A DNA stretch of 64,000 bases from Apostichopus japonicus. Lineage: Eukaryota; Echinodermata; Holothuroidea; Aspidochirotida; Stichopodidae. A program made the translations under genes and the position numbers. A model generated the notes under the pieces. That model did not search any database, had not been told where the DNA came from, and saw only the letters and a program-made list of their open reading frames with translations. The stretch is from NCBI RefSeq assembly GCF_037975245.1, contig NC_092561.1:1092501-1156500 (forward strand), read 5' to 3'. Shown here one piece after another: positions 39,841 to 52,285 of this stretch (position 1 is its first letter; every line of letters starts with the position of its first letter).

Positions 39841-42800
39841 CAGCTTACATGCAATTTTATAACTTGACAAAAGATATGGGGGATGACTGACCATTTTTTG
39901 TACATTGTTATTTTTGCAGACGACATGAAGGAACATTTTGACACTTTGTCTATAAATATTAGGGTGCTTACAGAAGCTGAGTTCCAATGGTGTGGTTAAG
40001 TTAAGAGTATTTCGAGCGGGTTTTCTCCATTAATTCCTATACAGGCCAGAGGAAAACGTCGGTTGGAGGGATAGAAACAAATTAATATACCGTTACAGAA
40101 AAATAAAATTTTATGTCCAAGGGTAGGTTACTAGATTGCAGCAGTGAATGGTAATGGATAAGCTGGCTAGAGGAAAAACTTGGTTGGAGCAATGGGCCAG
40201 ACAAAATAACAGACTCCAAAAAAAGTGTACATGGGGGAAAATATGAGAGGGTAGGTTACTCAACTGCAGCGGTCAATAGTTATGGATAAGTTAGAAATGA
40301 CACAAAATCAGGGAATACATTTTAATGTTCACATTTTGTGTAGCATTTTCAATGGCTCTGAATTGTGTCTTTCTTTGAATACCATAGTTCCTGAGTAAAA
40401 AAAAAAACACTTCTATACATCTTTAAACTTGTTTAGCCACTTGAGACCATATATGTATAGCATCTTGGGACATGATGCAATACTGGATAAATTATGTCTT
40501 GAAAATAGTTCGGAAAAACTATTAAATGTCCGTTATGAGATTTTCTCAAGTGTCTAGATTGAGGGATGATCTGTGGGTGACCATACATATTTTGCTAGGC
40601 CATAGTCATTGCATTGGCCACAAATTTTATTATGCACATGATGCACTGAAGTGTACTGTGAAGTCCTCAGTTCACCCCCCAAAATGTGACCAAACATGGG
40701 TTTAGTCTGCTTTCGATAATGTTGTTAGTCTTGAGTAGCCCTGAAAAAAGATTGTCATGGGCCAAGAACTATGAATAACATAAGCAACTGTTGTGATAAA
40801 ATGTCAGGAGTTCAACACATCAAAAGTCACAATATAATATCACAGGTAATTTAACCACTCTTAATAATTGTTACTAACTCTTACTAAATCATAAGGCACC
40901 ATCCCATGTGTATTGAGAATGGGGTCACACGGTAAGCTGTACGGGGCCAATTTTTTATGGAATTTATTTGTCTGCTTGTCCCTTGGACAAGCAGGTCATA
41001 CATTTTGGTCCGAAAACAAAAGTACCAAAATAACAAGGGCTGATCAAATATGTACACTGTAGGATGTGATGTGTAGGTTTGGCAAAACATCTCAGACAAC
41101 TGCAGGACCATCAAAATTATCACCAGTGTTTGCAACATGTAGCTGTACCTCAGGACACAGCAGAACACGGGTGGGCAAAGCACACCCTGCGAGAAACCTT
41201 TCAAAAACTCAATGATACGACCAGAGAGACAGTAGCTTAGAACAAGATATGACATATCCATAAGTATGAGGATTTAGCATTTACAGTTCCTACTAATGAA
41301 AGAATAGTTTTCAACATTAAACAGATGAATGACACATAGAACTTTAGGATCGTTCATTTCCTTTTTTAATCTTGGGTTTCCACTTTGGGGTCACGCATAC
41401 TGTACATCCTGCGGTGTTGTGTTGCAGCACATAGACTGGGTGCAAGAGTTTACTACGGTCTGCCAGACAGACATCATGTGCCTCGTTGCTAGGCAGATGA
41501 GCTGCTAAGCTGACCACCCACTACAGTTTACGGAACAGAATGACTGTACATTTACAAAATGTCTTTCATCGTTCCCATTGGTAGAAAGAGGACTAACTGA
41601 TCTGAGTATAGTGTAACGTATATATATACCTGGCCACACATGAAGTGTTAGGAACCATCTTGCCGATGGACGGCATACATAGCACGTGGTCATAGTCGGA
41701 ATGTCCAGAGCCACATGGTAGTTTAGACTGTACTGTTGGGCTAGGTACACTTGCAACCTCTGTCACCCATTGCAACCTCTGTCACACAGTGCAAGAGTTG
41801 CAACGCAATCGAACAGGCACAGTCGGAAAACTATCTAGTTTCTGATTTAGCTGTTGCCTTCACCAAACTCTGAACCACCGACACTTGTCCCAACCCTGGC
41901 TCTCCCATCGTATTTGAATCATATAACACATACAGGCTACAAAAGACATTCTGCACAAACTCATATGTATACTTACTATCCTAATTAGCAGGGCCTGGCT
42001 ATAACCTACTACAGCACAGTAACAAAAAACAGGGCATCACAAGCCAGCTGACACTCTCTTTACTTTGACTTCTCTAGGCTGTCTTTGTAACATGACATTA
42101 AGATTCAGAGCTTCTCTCCTTCATTTAAGAGGAAGACTTAAAGGCTAAGTATGACTTATGACTTCTCTAGGGTGTCTTTGAAACATTACATTAAGCTTCA
42201 GAGACAGTGCATCCCGCCTTCATTTTAGAGGATGACTTAAAGTCTAAATATAAGTCTTGATTTTTCATAATCCAAATATTCAATGCTAGTAATGTATCAA
42301 TAGCTATTCCTGGTTTTCAGATATTCACCTTAAAAATATGGTTCATATCTGGAATGATTCTTTAATGCTACATTTATGATGTCCAGCTCCTCAGGGAATG
42401 CCTAAATAAAAATAATGTAACTCCTTTGTTTTAGAAATTCTAATGACACAACCAATGTATATGTTTCCTAAACTTTACATACACAACAGAGCACTCCATG
42501 ATTATTCATTTAACACACATTCGTCATTTGACGAGAAATTTGTAAAACACTGTAAAACATGTTTACTTGAGGCCATGAAAGTACGTTAATTTTCCTATTG
42601 AGTCTGTGTGTTAGACTAAGTGGTCCAGCCACCTATTGAGTCTGTGTGTTAAACTAAGTGGTCCAGCCACTTTATTTGATGAGCCTCAGATATTTAGAAC
42701 GAGTCCTGTCTCAAACATTCAAAGTTGTACGGAAATATAACCTGGACAGATGGCGGTGTATTTTAAATAGTCTACAACATATCATCAAAATTAAATTATT

Positions 42801-42867
42801 TCCTTAAGCTTATCAGACTCAATATGCTAGTTGTGCATTTCATAACCCTATGAAATAGATTAATTAC
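39841..42867 (-). other. Long intron between the constant exons and the first terminal exon
   Basis: No supported exon. It includes a 38-bp tandem duplication at 42595-42670 and part of an interspersed repeat ending TCTGGAATGATTCTTTAA near 42365, which also occurs near 5050 and 49260. Confidence 0.5.
42595..42670. repeat. Tandem duplication, 38-bp unit x2
   Basis: Two adjacent near-identical copies of a 38-bp unit beginning CTATTGAGTCTGTGTG. Confidence 0.9.
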
Positions 42868-45800
42868 CTGTAGATGTTGAAGGTAGATTTATTGTTTGAC
42901 CTCTGTCCTCTCTTTCTATCTGTTGTGTTGGTTCATCTTCTGTCGTGTCTGCAATTGTGTGGATTTCCTCTTTAACATCAACCAATTCTACACCTGCAAT
43001 TGAAATTCATATATTCCAAATGAATGGCTTGCTATATTTGAATATTTGCAAGTTACCTCACATCAACATTCCTGTTGAGTGCTTTCAAAAGCAGAGTACC
43101 AAAAGTACAACATGTTTTTGGGTGGAAAGAGGGCTTGTACTCTTCAGTATTAAACCTCTGAGGTCAGCATAGCTAATTTATACGCTAAAACAACCTACTT
43201 TGTGGTTACTATGGCTTGTTTGTACTCTTCAGCAACAAACTTTGTGGTTACTATGGCTATATTTGTACTCTAAAACAACCCACTTTGTGGTTACTATGGC
43301 TATATTTGTACTCCTTAGCAACCTACTTTGTGGTTAAGATGGCTATATTTGTACTCCTTAGCAACCTACTTTGTGGTTACTATGGCTATATTTGTATTTT
43401 TCAGCAACCTACTTTGTGGTTACTATGGCTATATTTGTACTCCTTAGCAACCTACTTTGTGGTTAAGATGGCTATATTTTTCTCCTTAGCAACCTACTTT
43501 GTGGTTACAATGGCTATATTTGTATTCTTCAGCAACCTACTTTGTGGTTACTATGGCTATATTTGTACTATTCAGCAACCTACTTTGTGGTTACTATGGC
43601 TATATTTGTACTCCTTAGCAACCTACTCTGTGGTTACGATGGCTACATTTGTACTCTTAAACAACTTATGTTGATGTCATCACAACAATATTTGTACTTT
43701 TCAGCAAACTAACAACTGGTTAAATTTTCAGCTACACTCTCTTTCAGGTTTCCAGTTTATTAATTTATTACTACTTATTATTTATCCTTACCAGCATTAT
43801 CAATAGGTTCCTGAGTAGTTTGCTTAGATTCAGAGGTTAGCGATCGATCCATCATGTTTCCTGAACTATCTGATGTTTGCACTCTTTCATCTGTTTCCGG
43901 CTGGTATTGGTCACGGTCTTCCGAATATTCAACAGAATATTTCTCCTCGTCTACCAAAAGAAATACAGATAACTTCAATATCACCACCAGAAATGCGCCC
44001 ATTTTTACAATTTCTGTTATTTTCAGGTTGCCTATCAAAATCCATCATTGCCTACAGACTTCCACAGAAACCATGGGACCTTCTTGTGCGTGCTGCTGTT
44101 CCACCTTTAACTTATAACCCTACACTCATTCAGCAGGGTACTTTCAAATGTGATCGTACTTCGAGATGCATCGTCTGCAGCCACCACATTGTTGAATCCA
44201 ATTCCATCACCAGCCACTGCACCCAACTCACACACAAGACTAAGGGTCACATCACTTGCACAACCACTAATATCATCTATCTGATATCTTATAGAGTTTG
44301 CAGCATCCAGTATGTTGGTGAAACCAAAACCAACCTCAAGAAGCGGTTCTATGGTCACAGATCCACAGTGGACAACATGAAGACTGAGACCCCGGTTGGA
44401 GAACACTTTTACCTTCCCTACAATACCACTAATGACATGTCCCTACAGGGGACCGAATCCTTAGGTAGCCCTGCTGACCTAGTGCGAATTAGCAAAGAGA
44501 GGCTGTGGTTGCAACGCCTTCCCACCATTCAACTTCATGGGCTCAACATTCAGGAAGGACATGACTAACCCTTCTTCTACTTCTCCCCCTCCTAGCTCTT
44601 TTCTCCGCACTTTCCTGTCTTTGTCCTTCTGCAGTTTATTCTTCTCATAATCTTCTCTTTGTCCTTCTACAGTTACCTCCTCTCCCTTTCCCCTGTTTTT
44701 TTCTTTCTTCTCTCCATCCTTTGTCTACTAATCTCCTTACATCAATCTCTTTTGTGTTCACCCTGCTCATTAACCTGTCTGTATTCTGTGCATGTATTTG
44801 TCCCTTCTGTTACTGTTACTTGTCACTCAGCCTCTGAAGAAGATCCTGCTAGGATCGAAATGTCAGGCCCACTTACTTTTACAAATATTTTATATCTTAT
44901 TATCAAGAGCAGTTCTCACCTTCTCTTTCATGAGGATGGCGATCTTCTTGATTCATAGCTGGGAAATACGAGGCATCCATCCCTGAGAAATCCCCCGAAT
45001 CATCTCGGGGTACTGATGCATCTTCAAAACAAAATTTGTCCAGTCACTTTAAATGTTTGCAAAGCCTTACTTATAAACTTTTAAAGATTACAGTTTGCAC
45101 TTTAATCTGTGTAAAATGGTACTGGGCATAAGATTGCAAATTTTGATCAAACTAATACATTCCTCCTGAATATATTTTCATCAAATTAAGGGCAAAGGGC
45201 AAATAATTAATGACTTCTACAAGTTTGATTCCACCATCAACACTTTGTTGTCATTTTTGTAACAACATTGTCCAAATCCAAAGAAAATTTCAAAAATTCT
45301 GAGACATTGTCAATACTTTTAAGTCATTAATTTAACTTAGATTGTGAAGCTAAATAACCTACATCATTGTGGAGCTATTGCAGCATTGAATAGTATAACA
45401 AATTGATCAAAATCATAGTTCTTATGAAGTGTATTTGTTTGCTAGACACAAAATCAGAAGATAAATCACTTAAGAACTCACCATCAGCAAAAAAAAACAA
45501 AACAAAGAGAACAAGAAATGTGTTGACCTCTACAAAGACAGGGTACAGGGAACAGGTTTACTTAATTGGCGTGATAAGAAATAAGTTTTAAGTTGATGGC
45601 ACTATCACATTTATTTATCACTTATTTATCCGGCATGGAAGCGTTACCTACCGAGGTTAGCTTCTTCTATCCAGTCATCAGCTTGGACACCTGCCTCAGC
45701 CTCATCCATCATGACTTCAGACGGCATGTAGGAATAACCAGTAAGATAAACCACATCTGCAAAAAGAAAGGTAACGCAGAGATCAATCAGGACTGTTCTT

Positions 45801-47780
45801 AATTCTGGGGGTGTTGAAAAGCGCAAACCTTTTCAAATGTATCAAGTTAGCATAAATATTGATGGAATTTCTATAAAATATTTAAAATGGAGAAATAGTA
45901 AAAAAAAATTTGTTCTACAAAAAATCATCTACCATTATGACATTGGTGGGCACCTACTGTAATCCACTTCTTGTAGTAAGGAAGCGTTTATCAGGTAAAG
46001 ACAGTTACATTCAAAAAGTCATTTTCTGAAGTTAGCAACAAGACATTGAGATGGGGTTTTCAATTAACAGTGCATCATACTTTAAATGTAACATTATCTG
46101 TCCCTGAAGCATCCAGGCCAAAAGGATTTACTGAAGAGGATGTATGACGATGTTTCCAACTATATTCTTTATATTGTCTTACTTGTTCCTTGGACTGAAA
46201 AGGTGACCTTGTCATTCGGCATGAGTTTCAGGTCTAGATTCTGTTGATAAGTGACACCACTGACCAGAGTGCAAAGAAGGTATTCTGCTGTGCTGGTCCT
46301 CATCACCACATGAGAAAAGCTATCACTCTTGGCACCTGGGGAACAAATAATGAAATAAAAGATATTAATGTCACTACCGTTTCAACAGACATTTTTGGCC
46401 AAAAAAAAATTGATCAAATTAAGCATGACCGAATGCTCTAACCTTCAGATACCCAAAGGATAAACATGATTATATGCATTGGTAATGTGGGACAATTTTG
46501 CAATAAACCTTAGATTTTATGACAGCATATGTATAAGGTGCATGGTCATGTTCTTCACAGCACTTAACAGATCCTATCTGCAGTAGTTCCAAGGAGCTAT
46601 AAGAAGCCCATTTCTGACACTACAATTGCTCCTCCAAGTTTTATTTTTATTTCAAAATTATGTACTCCATGAGGAGTTACTGTGTGGTGTAAATTTTGGA
46701 CTCTAAAAGAAAGAAATGCCTCAAATGAGAGGAAAATGCATTAGAAGTGGTACTGAAATATGACAGCATGAGGACACTGATAATGAAGAGGTGTTATAGC
46801 GTAACAAATGTGTGATTTAATTAATGTTCGCATCAACTGTGCGAGTGTGAGGGTATTAAGATTGTTTAAGCGTGTGTCGGTTGTGAGTGTTGCTTGGGAT
46901 GCCCGATTTGTTTGAAATGGTGTGTGTTGCGCGTGTTTTCTTTAGATAGGGTTTGGAACGGATTGGGAGGCAGTTATTACTTAGAGTTTATAAAGATAAG
47001 GCGATGTGTTCTGTTATCTTAGTGTTACTTAGAGTTTGCAAAGACAAGACGTGTTCTATTATCTCGGTAAGACTCTGTTGAAGTTTGGCAACACATACAC
47101 TTTGACGTAGTGACAAATATAACCCTCTGTGACTGGAGTTAAGTTATTTGTTCCATATGGAAATGTGCTAGCTGGAGGGCCAACTGCGTACAGTGAAAGC
47201 TTACCAATTCTCTATTGAGACGGTACAGCAAGACTGCATTTGTTGTGAGGACACAGGTAAGTGAAGGGCTAAGTAAAGTTCAACATGAGTGCATTACCAC
47301 TGTTTGAAAAAAGTGAGGGGAGCAGTACAAAAAATCTGCTCCCGGGTACCCATTTGTTAATTTCACACGGTCCCCCTGGTACCACGTTCATTACGTGTTG
47401 CACAGATGGTAATGTCAGATCGATCCTACCTACAGTAGTTCCACAGAGCTATGTGTTTTTAGTACTTACCATCTATACCACTATAAGTATTGTATAATAG
47501 TTTGTTTTTCATCATGAAAGATGAAAATCTTGTGAGAACCAAGTGTTGGGTCAAATTGAAAAACTGTTCAAGCACAGGACAAAACTTGTGTTTTAGTTGA
47601 AATGCTATGGAGGAATGATGATATACATAGATGGCAATCATGGCTTATGTGGGTTTTTTTGCTCTAATTTGAAAAGAGTTTCTATACCTAAACATCCTCT
47701 GCTTTCCATAGTTGCCATGGAGAGCTGAATCTCGCCAACTATGACTTCTGTTTGTGCCTGTCCAGGTTCTAAAGTCATAC
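42868..47780 (-). CDS. Constant exons of the NPL-zinc-finger gene: nucleoplasmin-like domain plus acidic linker
   Basis: Six exons: 47780-47688 (ATG at 47778), 46335-46183, 45756-45652, 45021-44920, 43950-43792 and 42993-42868. Every internal junction is phase 1 and internal exon lengths are multiples of three (153, 105, 102, 159, 126). They encode 245 residues plus one base, a G, which completes the first codon of any of the five zinc-finger exons. Residues 1 to about 95 match the nucleoplasmin-like (NPL) fold of nuclear FKBPs and related histone chaperones: EYLLCTLVSG, LDLKL, DKVTFSVQG and VVYLTGY appear in family order. NPL domains oligomerise (known). Residues 96-245 are acidic, Ser/Thr/Gln-rich and probably disordered, with a SUMO-type site VKEE at Lys211. 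The start is taken at the first ATG because the likely upstream exon has an in-frame stop. Predicted product: an oligomeric nuclear DNA-binding factor; function unknown. Confidence 0.85.
43190..43675. repeat. 43-bp minisatellite, about 11 copies
   Basis: The unit resembles CAACCTACTTTGTGGTTACT followed by ATGGCTATATTTGTACTCCTTAG, period 43 with rare one-base indels. It lies in the intron between constant exons 5 and 6. Because 43 is not a multiple of three, a long plus-strand ORF (43216-43674) passes through three different translations of the unit; it is not a gene. Confidence 0.95.
44025..44905 (+). mobile_element. Penelope-like retroelement fragment with GIY-YIG endonuclease
   Basis: From about 44025 the plus strand encodes a 5'-truncated Penelope C-terminus ending at TAA 44568: DLLVRAAVPP, a Cys-rich segment (CDRTSRCIVCSHH), then the GIY-YIG core IIYLISYRVCSIQYVGE with TNLKKRFYGHRS. 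The reverse transcriptase is missing. A 3' region of about 330 bp follows, containing a hammerhead-like motif. It occupies most of the intron between constant exons 4 and 5 of the NPL-zinc-finger gene, antisense to it. Confidence 0.85.
44830..44868 (+). ncRNA. Hammerhead-ribozyme-like motif in the Penelope 3' region
   Basis: In order: GCCT (stem I), CTGAAGA (catalytic box CUGANGA), GATCCT-GCT-AGGATC (perfect six-bp stem II), GAAA (second catalytic box), TGTC with the GUC cleavage triplet, and AGGC closing stem I. Stem III is essentially absent. Penelope-like elements are known to carry hammerhead motifs. Activity of this minimal form is uncertain. Confidence 0.65.
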
Positions 47781-48555
47781 CTGCAGAAGAAATTAAATAG
47801 CATCGATTACCCAACTTACATATCTTTTATGCATACTCCATCTATATGATAAAGAAAATCCAAGAATTTAATCTTCCATCTATGCTTCAAGGTCTTGAAT
47901 TGAGCTGAATTTGAATACTGACAGACCCAGCAAAGATCAAAACAAAAAATAATTTAACTGTGGAGAAATTAAAACTTTTTAGTCTTTATTTCATATAAAT
48001 TCTCCTATATATACTAGGCTATCTTCCATTCGCCCCCCTCCCCCGCCCCAATGAAATTTCTCTGGTTGCTTTGGGTTTGATTAGGAACTTACCAAAACTG
48101 GGATCTGGATATCTACTTTTTCATTTCATTTATGCCTTGTTAATCTAATGAATTCAACTATACTTACCCCAAATCATTCTAGCTTTACAAAATTGCTGGT
48201 TTACAGAGAAACCTTCCTTGTGATTTATTCATGTGAAACAACTTTTATCATCAGGGCCTGAGGCAAACCTGTAAAGATTGTACGAACAAGAAGAAATATA
48301 TACTTAATGGTTCAAATTAAACATAGGCCTAATGAAGCTTACATTTACTCCCTAAAGCAAACTGGACAATTTTAGGAGTAGGACATTGGAATTACTTGTG
48401 AATGAAAGTGTCATATGATACAAAACTAGGTGTAGGCCTAAGCATTTGTTATAGGTTGGGAATGTTTAGTTAAGTAGAAAAAAGGATCAGGAGGAACACT
48501 TAAGTCCCCATCAAGGACCCAATAGAGAGAGAAAAAAAACTGAAGACACAAATAC

Positions 48556-49160
48556 TCAGACCCGATTACAATGCTTAAAGTGCTTGTCCAAAGCAATCTT
48601 AAGCCCATTGACATTACTTGCAAGTACAACTTTCTCAGGCAAACCATTCCACTCATTCACAACCCTATTAGAAAAGTAGTTATGCTGAATATTAATCCTA
48701 CTATGTGACTTTTGGAGTTTAAGACAATGACCTCTGGTACAACTCCTGTTAGCAAACATGAAAAAGTCGGCAATGGATAAATTGTCGAAGCCATACACAA
48801 TCTTGAAAACCTGGATCAAGTCCCCACGTAACCTCCTAAGCTCCAGTGTGGTGAGATTCAACAGTTGTAACCGCCTATAATAAGGAACACTCTTTAAGGA
48901 ACTAATCATCCTAGTAGCCCTCCTCTTGACCTTTTCAAGTACTTCCTTATCTTTAGCAAAATAAGGGTTCCAAGCCTGCACAGCATACTCCAGATGAGGC
49001 CTAACCAACTGCTTATAAAGCCTAACTACGATGTCCTCTTTCAGAAAACTGAAGTTCCTCTTGATCATACCTAAAACCCGATTACCTCTTTTAGCAGCTT
49101 TAAGACAATGTTTAGAAGGTTGCAGAGATGAACCTGGGCCTACTTGATATTGAGGCAACC
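48556..49160 (-). mobile_element. Non-LTR retrotransposon reverse-transcriptase C-terminus, truncated
   Basis: A 200-codon ORF ending at 48556 reads VRLYKQLVRPHLEYAVQAWN, KVKRRATRMISSL, YYRRLQLLNLTTLELRRLRG, FFMFANRSCTRGH and NYFSNRVVNEWNGLPEKVV, the C-terminal thumb and connection region of a Jockey/CR1-like non-LTR element. It differs from the L2-type fragment at 25.4 kb. It has no endonuclease or RT core and lies upstream of the first coding exon of the NPL-zinc-finger gene. Confidence 0.85.
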
Positions 49161-49596
49161 TTCAAGAAAAGAATGAATAAAGTACTTTGTTTCCATCTAG
49201 GCTAGCCTAGCTAATCCAGTTATCAGGACATTCAGCTTTAAAATAAGCATAAATCTCTGGAATGCTACTAGCCTACTGTAGTACTAGTGGTACGTAGTAC
49301 TAGCCCAAGTTAAACTTAAAGGCCAAATAGGTTATGTTATGGTCCACTCCTTAGTGGAGACCTAGGCTAGCATAAATGTTAGTCGATTATTTTTAAAATA
49401 AGCTAATGAACCATGAAAATATCGGTTTAATACATCTTGCGAGTGGTAGTCTAAAACAAAGCTTTTTGAGCTAGCTGTTACGGTGAACTACCACAGCCTA
49501 GCGTTAACCTTTCGTTACATTTCTTTTTTAGGCTTAGCCTAGCCTAGTAATAGGCTAAATTTAGACCTCATAATCATATCTGTCGAAGTATCTTAC

Positions 49597-49700
49597 CACT
49601 CTCCTTAAGCTCCTGATAGGTGGCTATTACTTTAACAGTATCGATAACTCTTTGTGGTTTGAAAATTGAAATTTTTCCCGTTCACAGAATTAGAAAGGAA
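49597..49700 (-). promoter_or_regulatory. Probable non-coding first exon of the NPL-zinc-finger gene
   Basis: A strong donor GAGAGTG|GTAAGATA ends at 49597 on the minus strand. The preceding frame is open for about 30 codons but is closed upstream by TGA with no ATG, so it is best read as 5' UTR spliced to the ATG exon at 47780. The right boundary is a guess; the promoter would lie just beyond it. Confidence 0.35.
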
Positions 49701-50070
49701 GACTTAAACTTAAAGTTGAAGACATATGCGGAGAACGTTAACAATAGCCAGATATAGACCAAAACTATAAAACTTGTAAGACGGTCGGAAGCTAGCAGCC
49801 ATTAGTAGCAGAATTTAGCATGTAACGGCCACTAACAGACGACGATAACGAAAAGGACACGGGCATATGCGCAACTGATCACGCAAGCTGTTGATTTTTA
49901 CTTTTTATTATTTAAATAATTCGACATATGGAGGTATTTTAAGGGCCTAAAAACCTTCACTTATTTATTAATTAAAGTAAAAATTCTTTCTAGACCAAAA
50001 CCAGTCAGTAACATTTTACCCCTATTTCGATTCAAAATCATCGTAACTTGAAAGTGTCATCATCCTAACA

Positions 50071-50285
50071 GTGGAGTGTTAGCTCAGTGGTTCACGCCGG
50101 TACCTTTCAATCATAAGGTCCCGAGTTAGAGTCACTCCAAGATAATGTATGTCATGATGTATGTATTGACAATTCATCATCATGGACGATAAAATATGAA
50201 CCTAAGAGCCTAATTTCGGTCAGCTTGCGGCTTTGACAGGCCAATGAGGCTTCTTCGCGAGTTCCTTCTTGAAAGGGGATCTAAA
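50071..50285 (+). mobile_element. tRNA-derived SINE family B, copy 2
   Basis: Starts GTGGAGTGTTAGCTCAGTGG; a seven-bp acceptor-like stem TGGAGTG pairs with CACTCCA downstream. The B-box region is mutated to GAGTTAGAGTC. The non-tRNA body matches 22433-22650 in reverse complement. Confidence 0.8.
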
Positions 50286-52285
50286 ATACAATATATACTT
50301 CTAGCAAAAAACCTTTTAAACACGCATTTTATTTTCAAATTAAAACAGTTCGAGTTATTCAGGAATTTAAGGGCCTAAAAAGTATCAGAAAAGACATGAG
50401 ACCCTCCTCTTTTACGTGGTATTAATCCACTACCGGTAAAAAAAAAATGCCAAGTAGAACTGTTTTTCAATCATGAATAGTTTCAGAATATGTAGACTAA
50501 CTGAAAGACTCAACGCGAAGTGTAATATTTGTAGTACTGTTTTATCTACCGGGAAAGACTATTTTGATAAGTAAGGACCAATCATGGCAGAGCAATCCTT
50601 TAAAAAGAGATAAACGCATCTAACTGTTTTGGATTATTCTCAAGTATTACGAAGCAATTTATTTTCCAATCGTATAAATGTTCAAGTTATGTCAAATATA
50701 AATGAATGGCTTAATCAGAAATGTATACATTTGGGATCATATGCGATTGTTGCTTCATGTATCTCATCTTTCGAAGTCAGCTACAAAACTGTTACATATC
50801 GACAGGGGGTAGGAGCCGGGGAGCTTTTCCCCAAAAATAGCAAATGTGCCCTACTGGCAAATAAAATGTGCCCCTTTGATGAAGAACTGTCTTTTGGATA
50901 TATTAAACCTTTGTTTATTTTCAATTTTATTTTAATTATTCACGTGCACCATAATAGTATTGATAGCATACTAACACATCATATATATTTAAGTGATATG
51001 GCCGGTGTGTATCGGTTTATAGCATAACGAGTGGTGGTTGTGGAATGAGAAAGTGCCCCTCTGATGTATAGCCCCCCCCCCTGTACTTTGGAAGCTTCCT
51101 ATCCCCCTACATATCGACATAAAAATGAATGTATATACATAGTCGTAAAACAAGTTCAATTCTTCACAACTATCCGGTATTAGACAAGTTTAGCTTTTTT
51201 TGAAGTTCAATGTCAAATAAAAGTTTCCTTTCGATTCATACTGTATCTAACAGTTTGAGTTGTCTGCTAAAGGATATAGGCTATAGCTACGTACCTATAT
51301 ACTAGATCGACGTTTACGTATTGCTAACCATTATGGCCGAAAGCGTAACGTTATACTGTAGAGGGCCGGCCACTCATCGGTAAATTACGATATCGAGCCG
51401 TGCAATCATTTGGCAATATATCTGCATTTCCTTGATTGTTTTCTTAAAGGAGCTAATTTATTCTTCCTTTTGGGTTTTATGTATAAAAGGATGATTTTAT
51501 AATAAAGACGAATTTCATAGAAAATGCCGAAATCACAATGTATCCTATCGTCCTGTATTTACTGTGCGCTCAAATATTCAATATCAGAATGCATATTCAA
51601 TGCATCCTATAGCTATTTTAACAAGGTTTCAATTAATTTTTATGAATGCTAATAAAAACATAAACAAATTATTCCCCCATTAGGCTCTTTCTTACAATAT
51701 TTGCAGAATAGGCTATAACTCTATCGTTCAAAATTAAAAGGCAAAACTAAGGGCGACAGTATTTATGTCCCCCTAAGTCAAATGTGTCCGTAAGTTTTCA
51801 GATGAATTGTCGCCTAAAAGGTCTGATATAAATATATATAGTGACCAACCGTGGGCAACGCTAAGGTATATACTAATGGCTGTTGTTATTGTTCGATGTT
51901 AATTGCTGCTGTTAGGGGCTGTTCTTAATTGCTGCTAGCGTCCAACTGGTTACATGTACACAATAACGGGGTAGAGGGATCGTCTTTTGAACGAAATCCC
52001 AGCAAGAGTCAAACATAAGTTGGGGGGGGGGGGGGTGCTGAAGAAACTGTCTTCCAATATTTTCTGCTGCCCATTTGCCCATCTCTTATATTTATATTTC
52101 TCCTTTCGGTTTGTTTGAAGGAGAGACATGGGTACAGAATGAACCGATTAACCAGTGTACAATGAAAACTTAACTGTTTAGCGGTCAATATTGGTTTTAC
52201 GAAGGGTGGTTGAAGCTGTGCAAGGTACTTTATTCTATCGTTGTGGCTATTCGCACGAACGTAATCGTGCGAATAACATTGACTA
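50286..52285. other. Intergenic, no gene seen
   Basis: AT-rich DNA with C and G tracts near 51070 and 52022. The 132-codon plus ORF at 50629-51027 has no domain or splice context and is not called. Confidence 0.45.

Noticed and set aside
40884..41261. 125-codon minus ORF in the long intron of the zinc-finger gene
   Set aside because: No domain, no in-phase acceptor, Cys/Tyr/Phe-rich composition typical of chance ORFs.
41593..41775. 60-codon minus ORF with protein-like stretch, considered as a sixth alternative terminal exon
   Set aside because: The only AG in phase lies in purine-rich tandem sequence without a pyrimidine tract, and the frame holds no zinc finger.
43216..43674. 152-codon plus ORF with hydrophobic repeats
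   Set aside because: Produced by the 43-bp minisatellite inside an intron.
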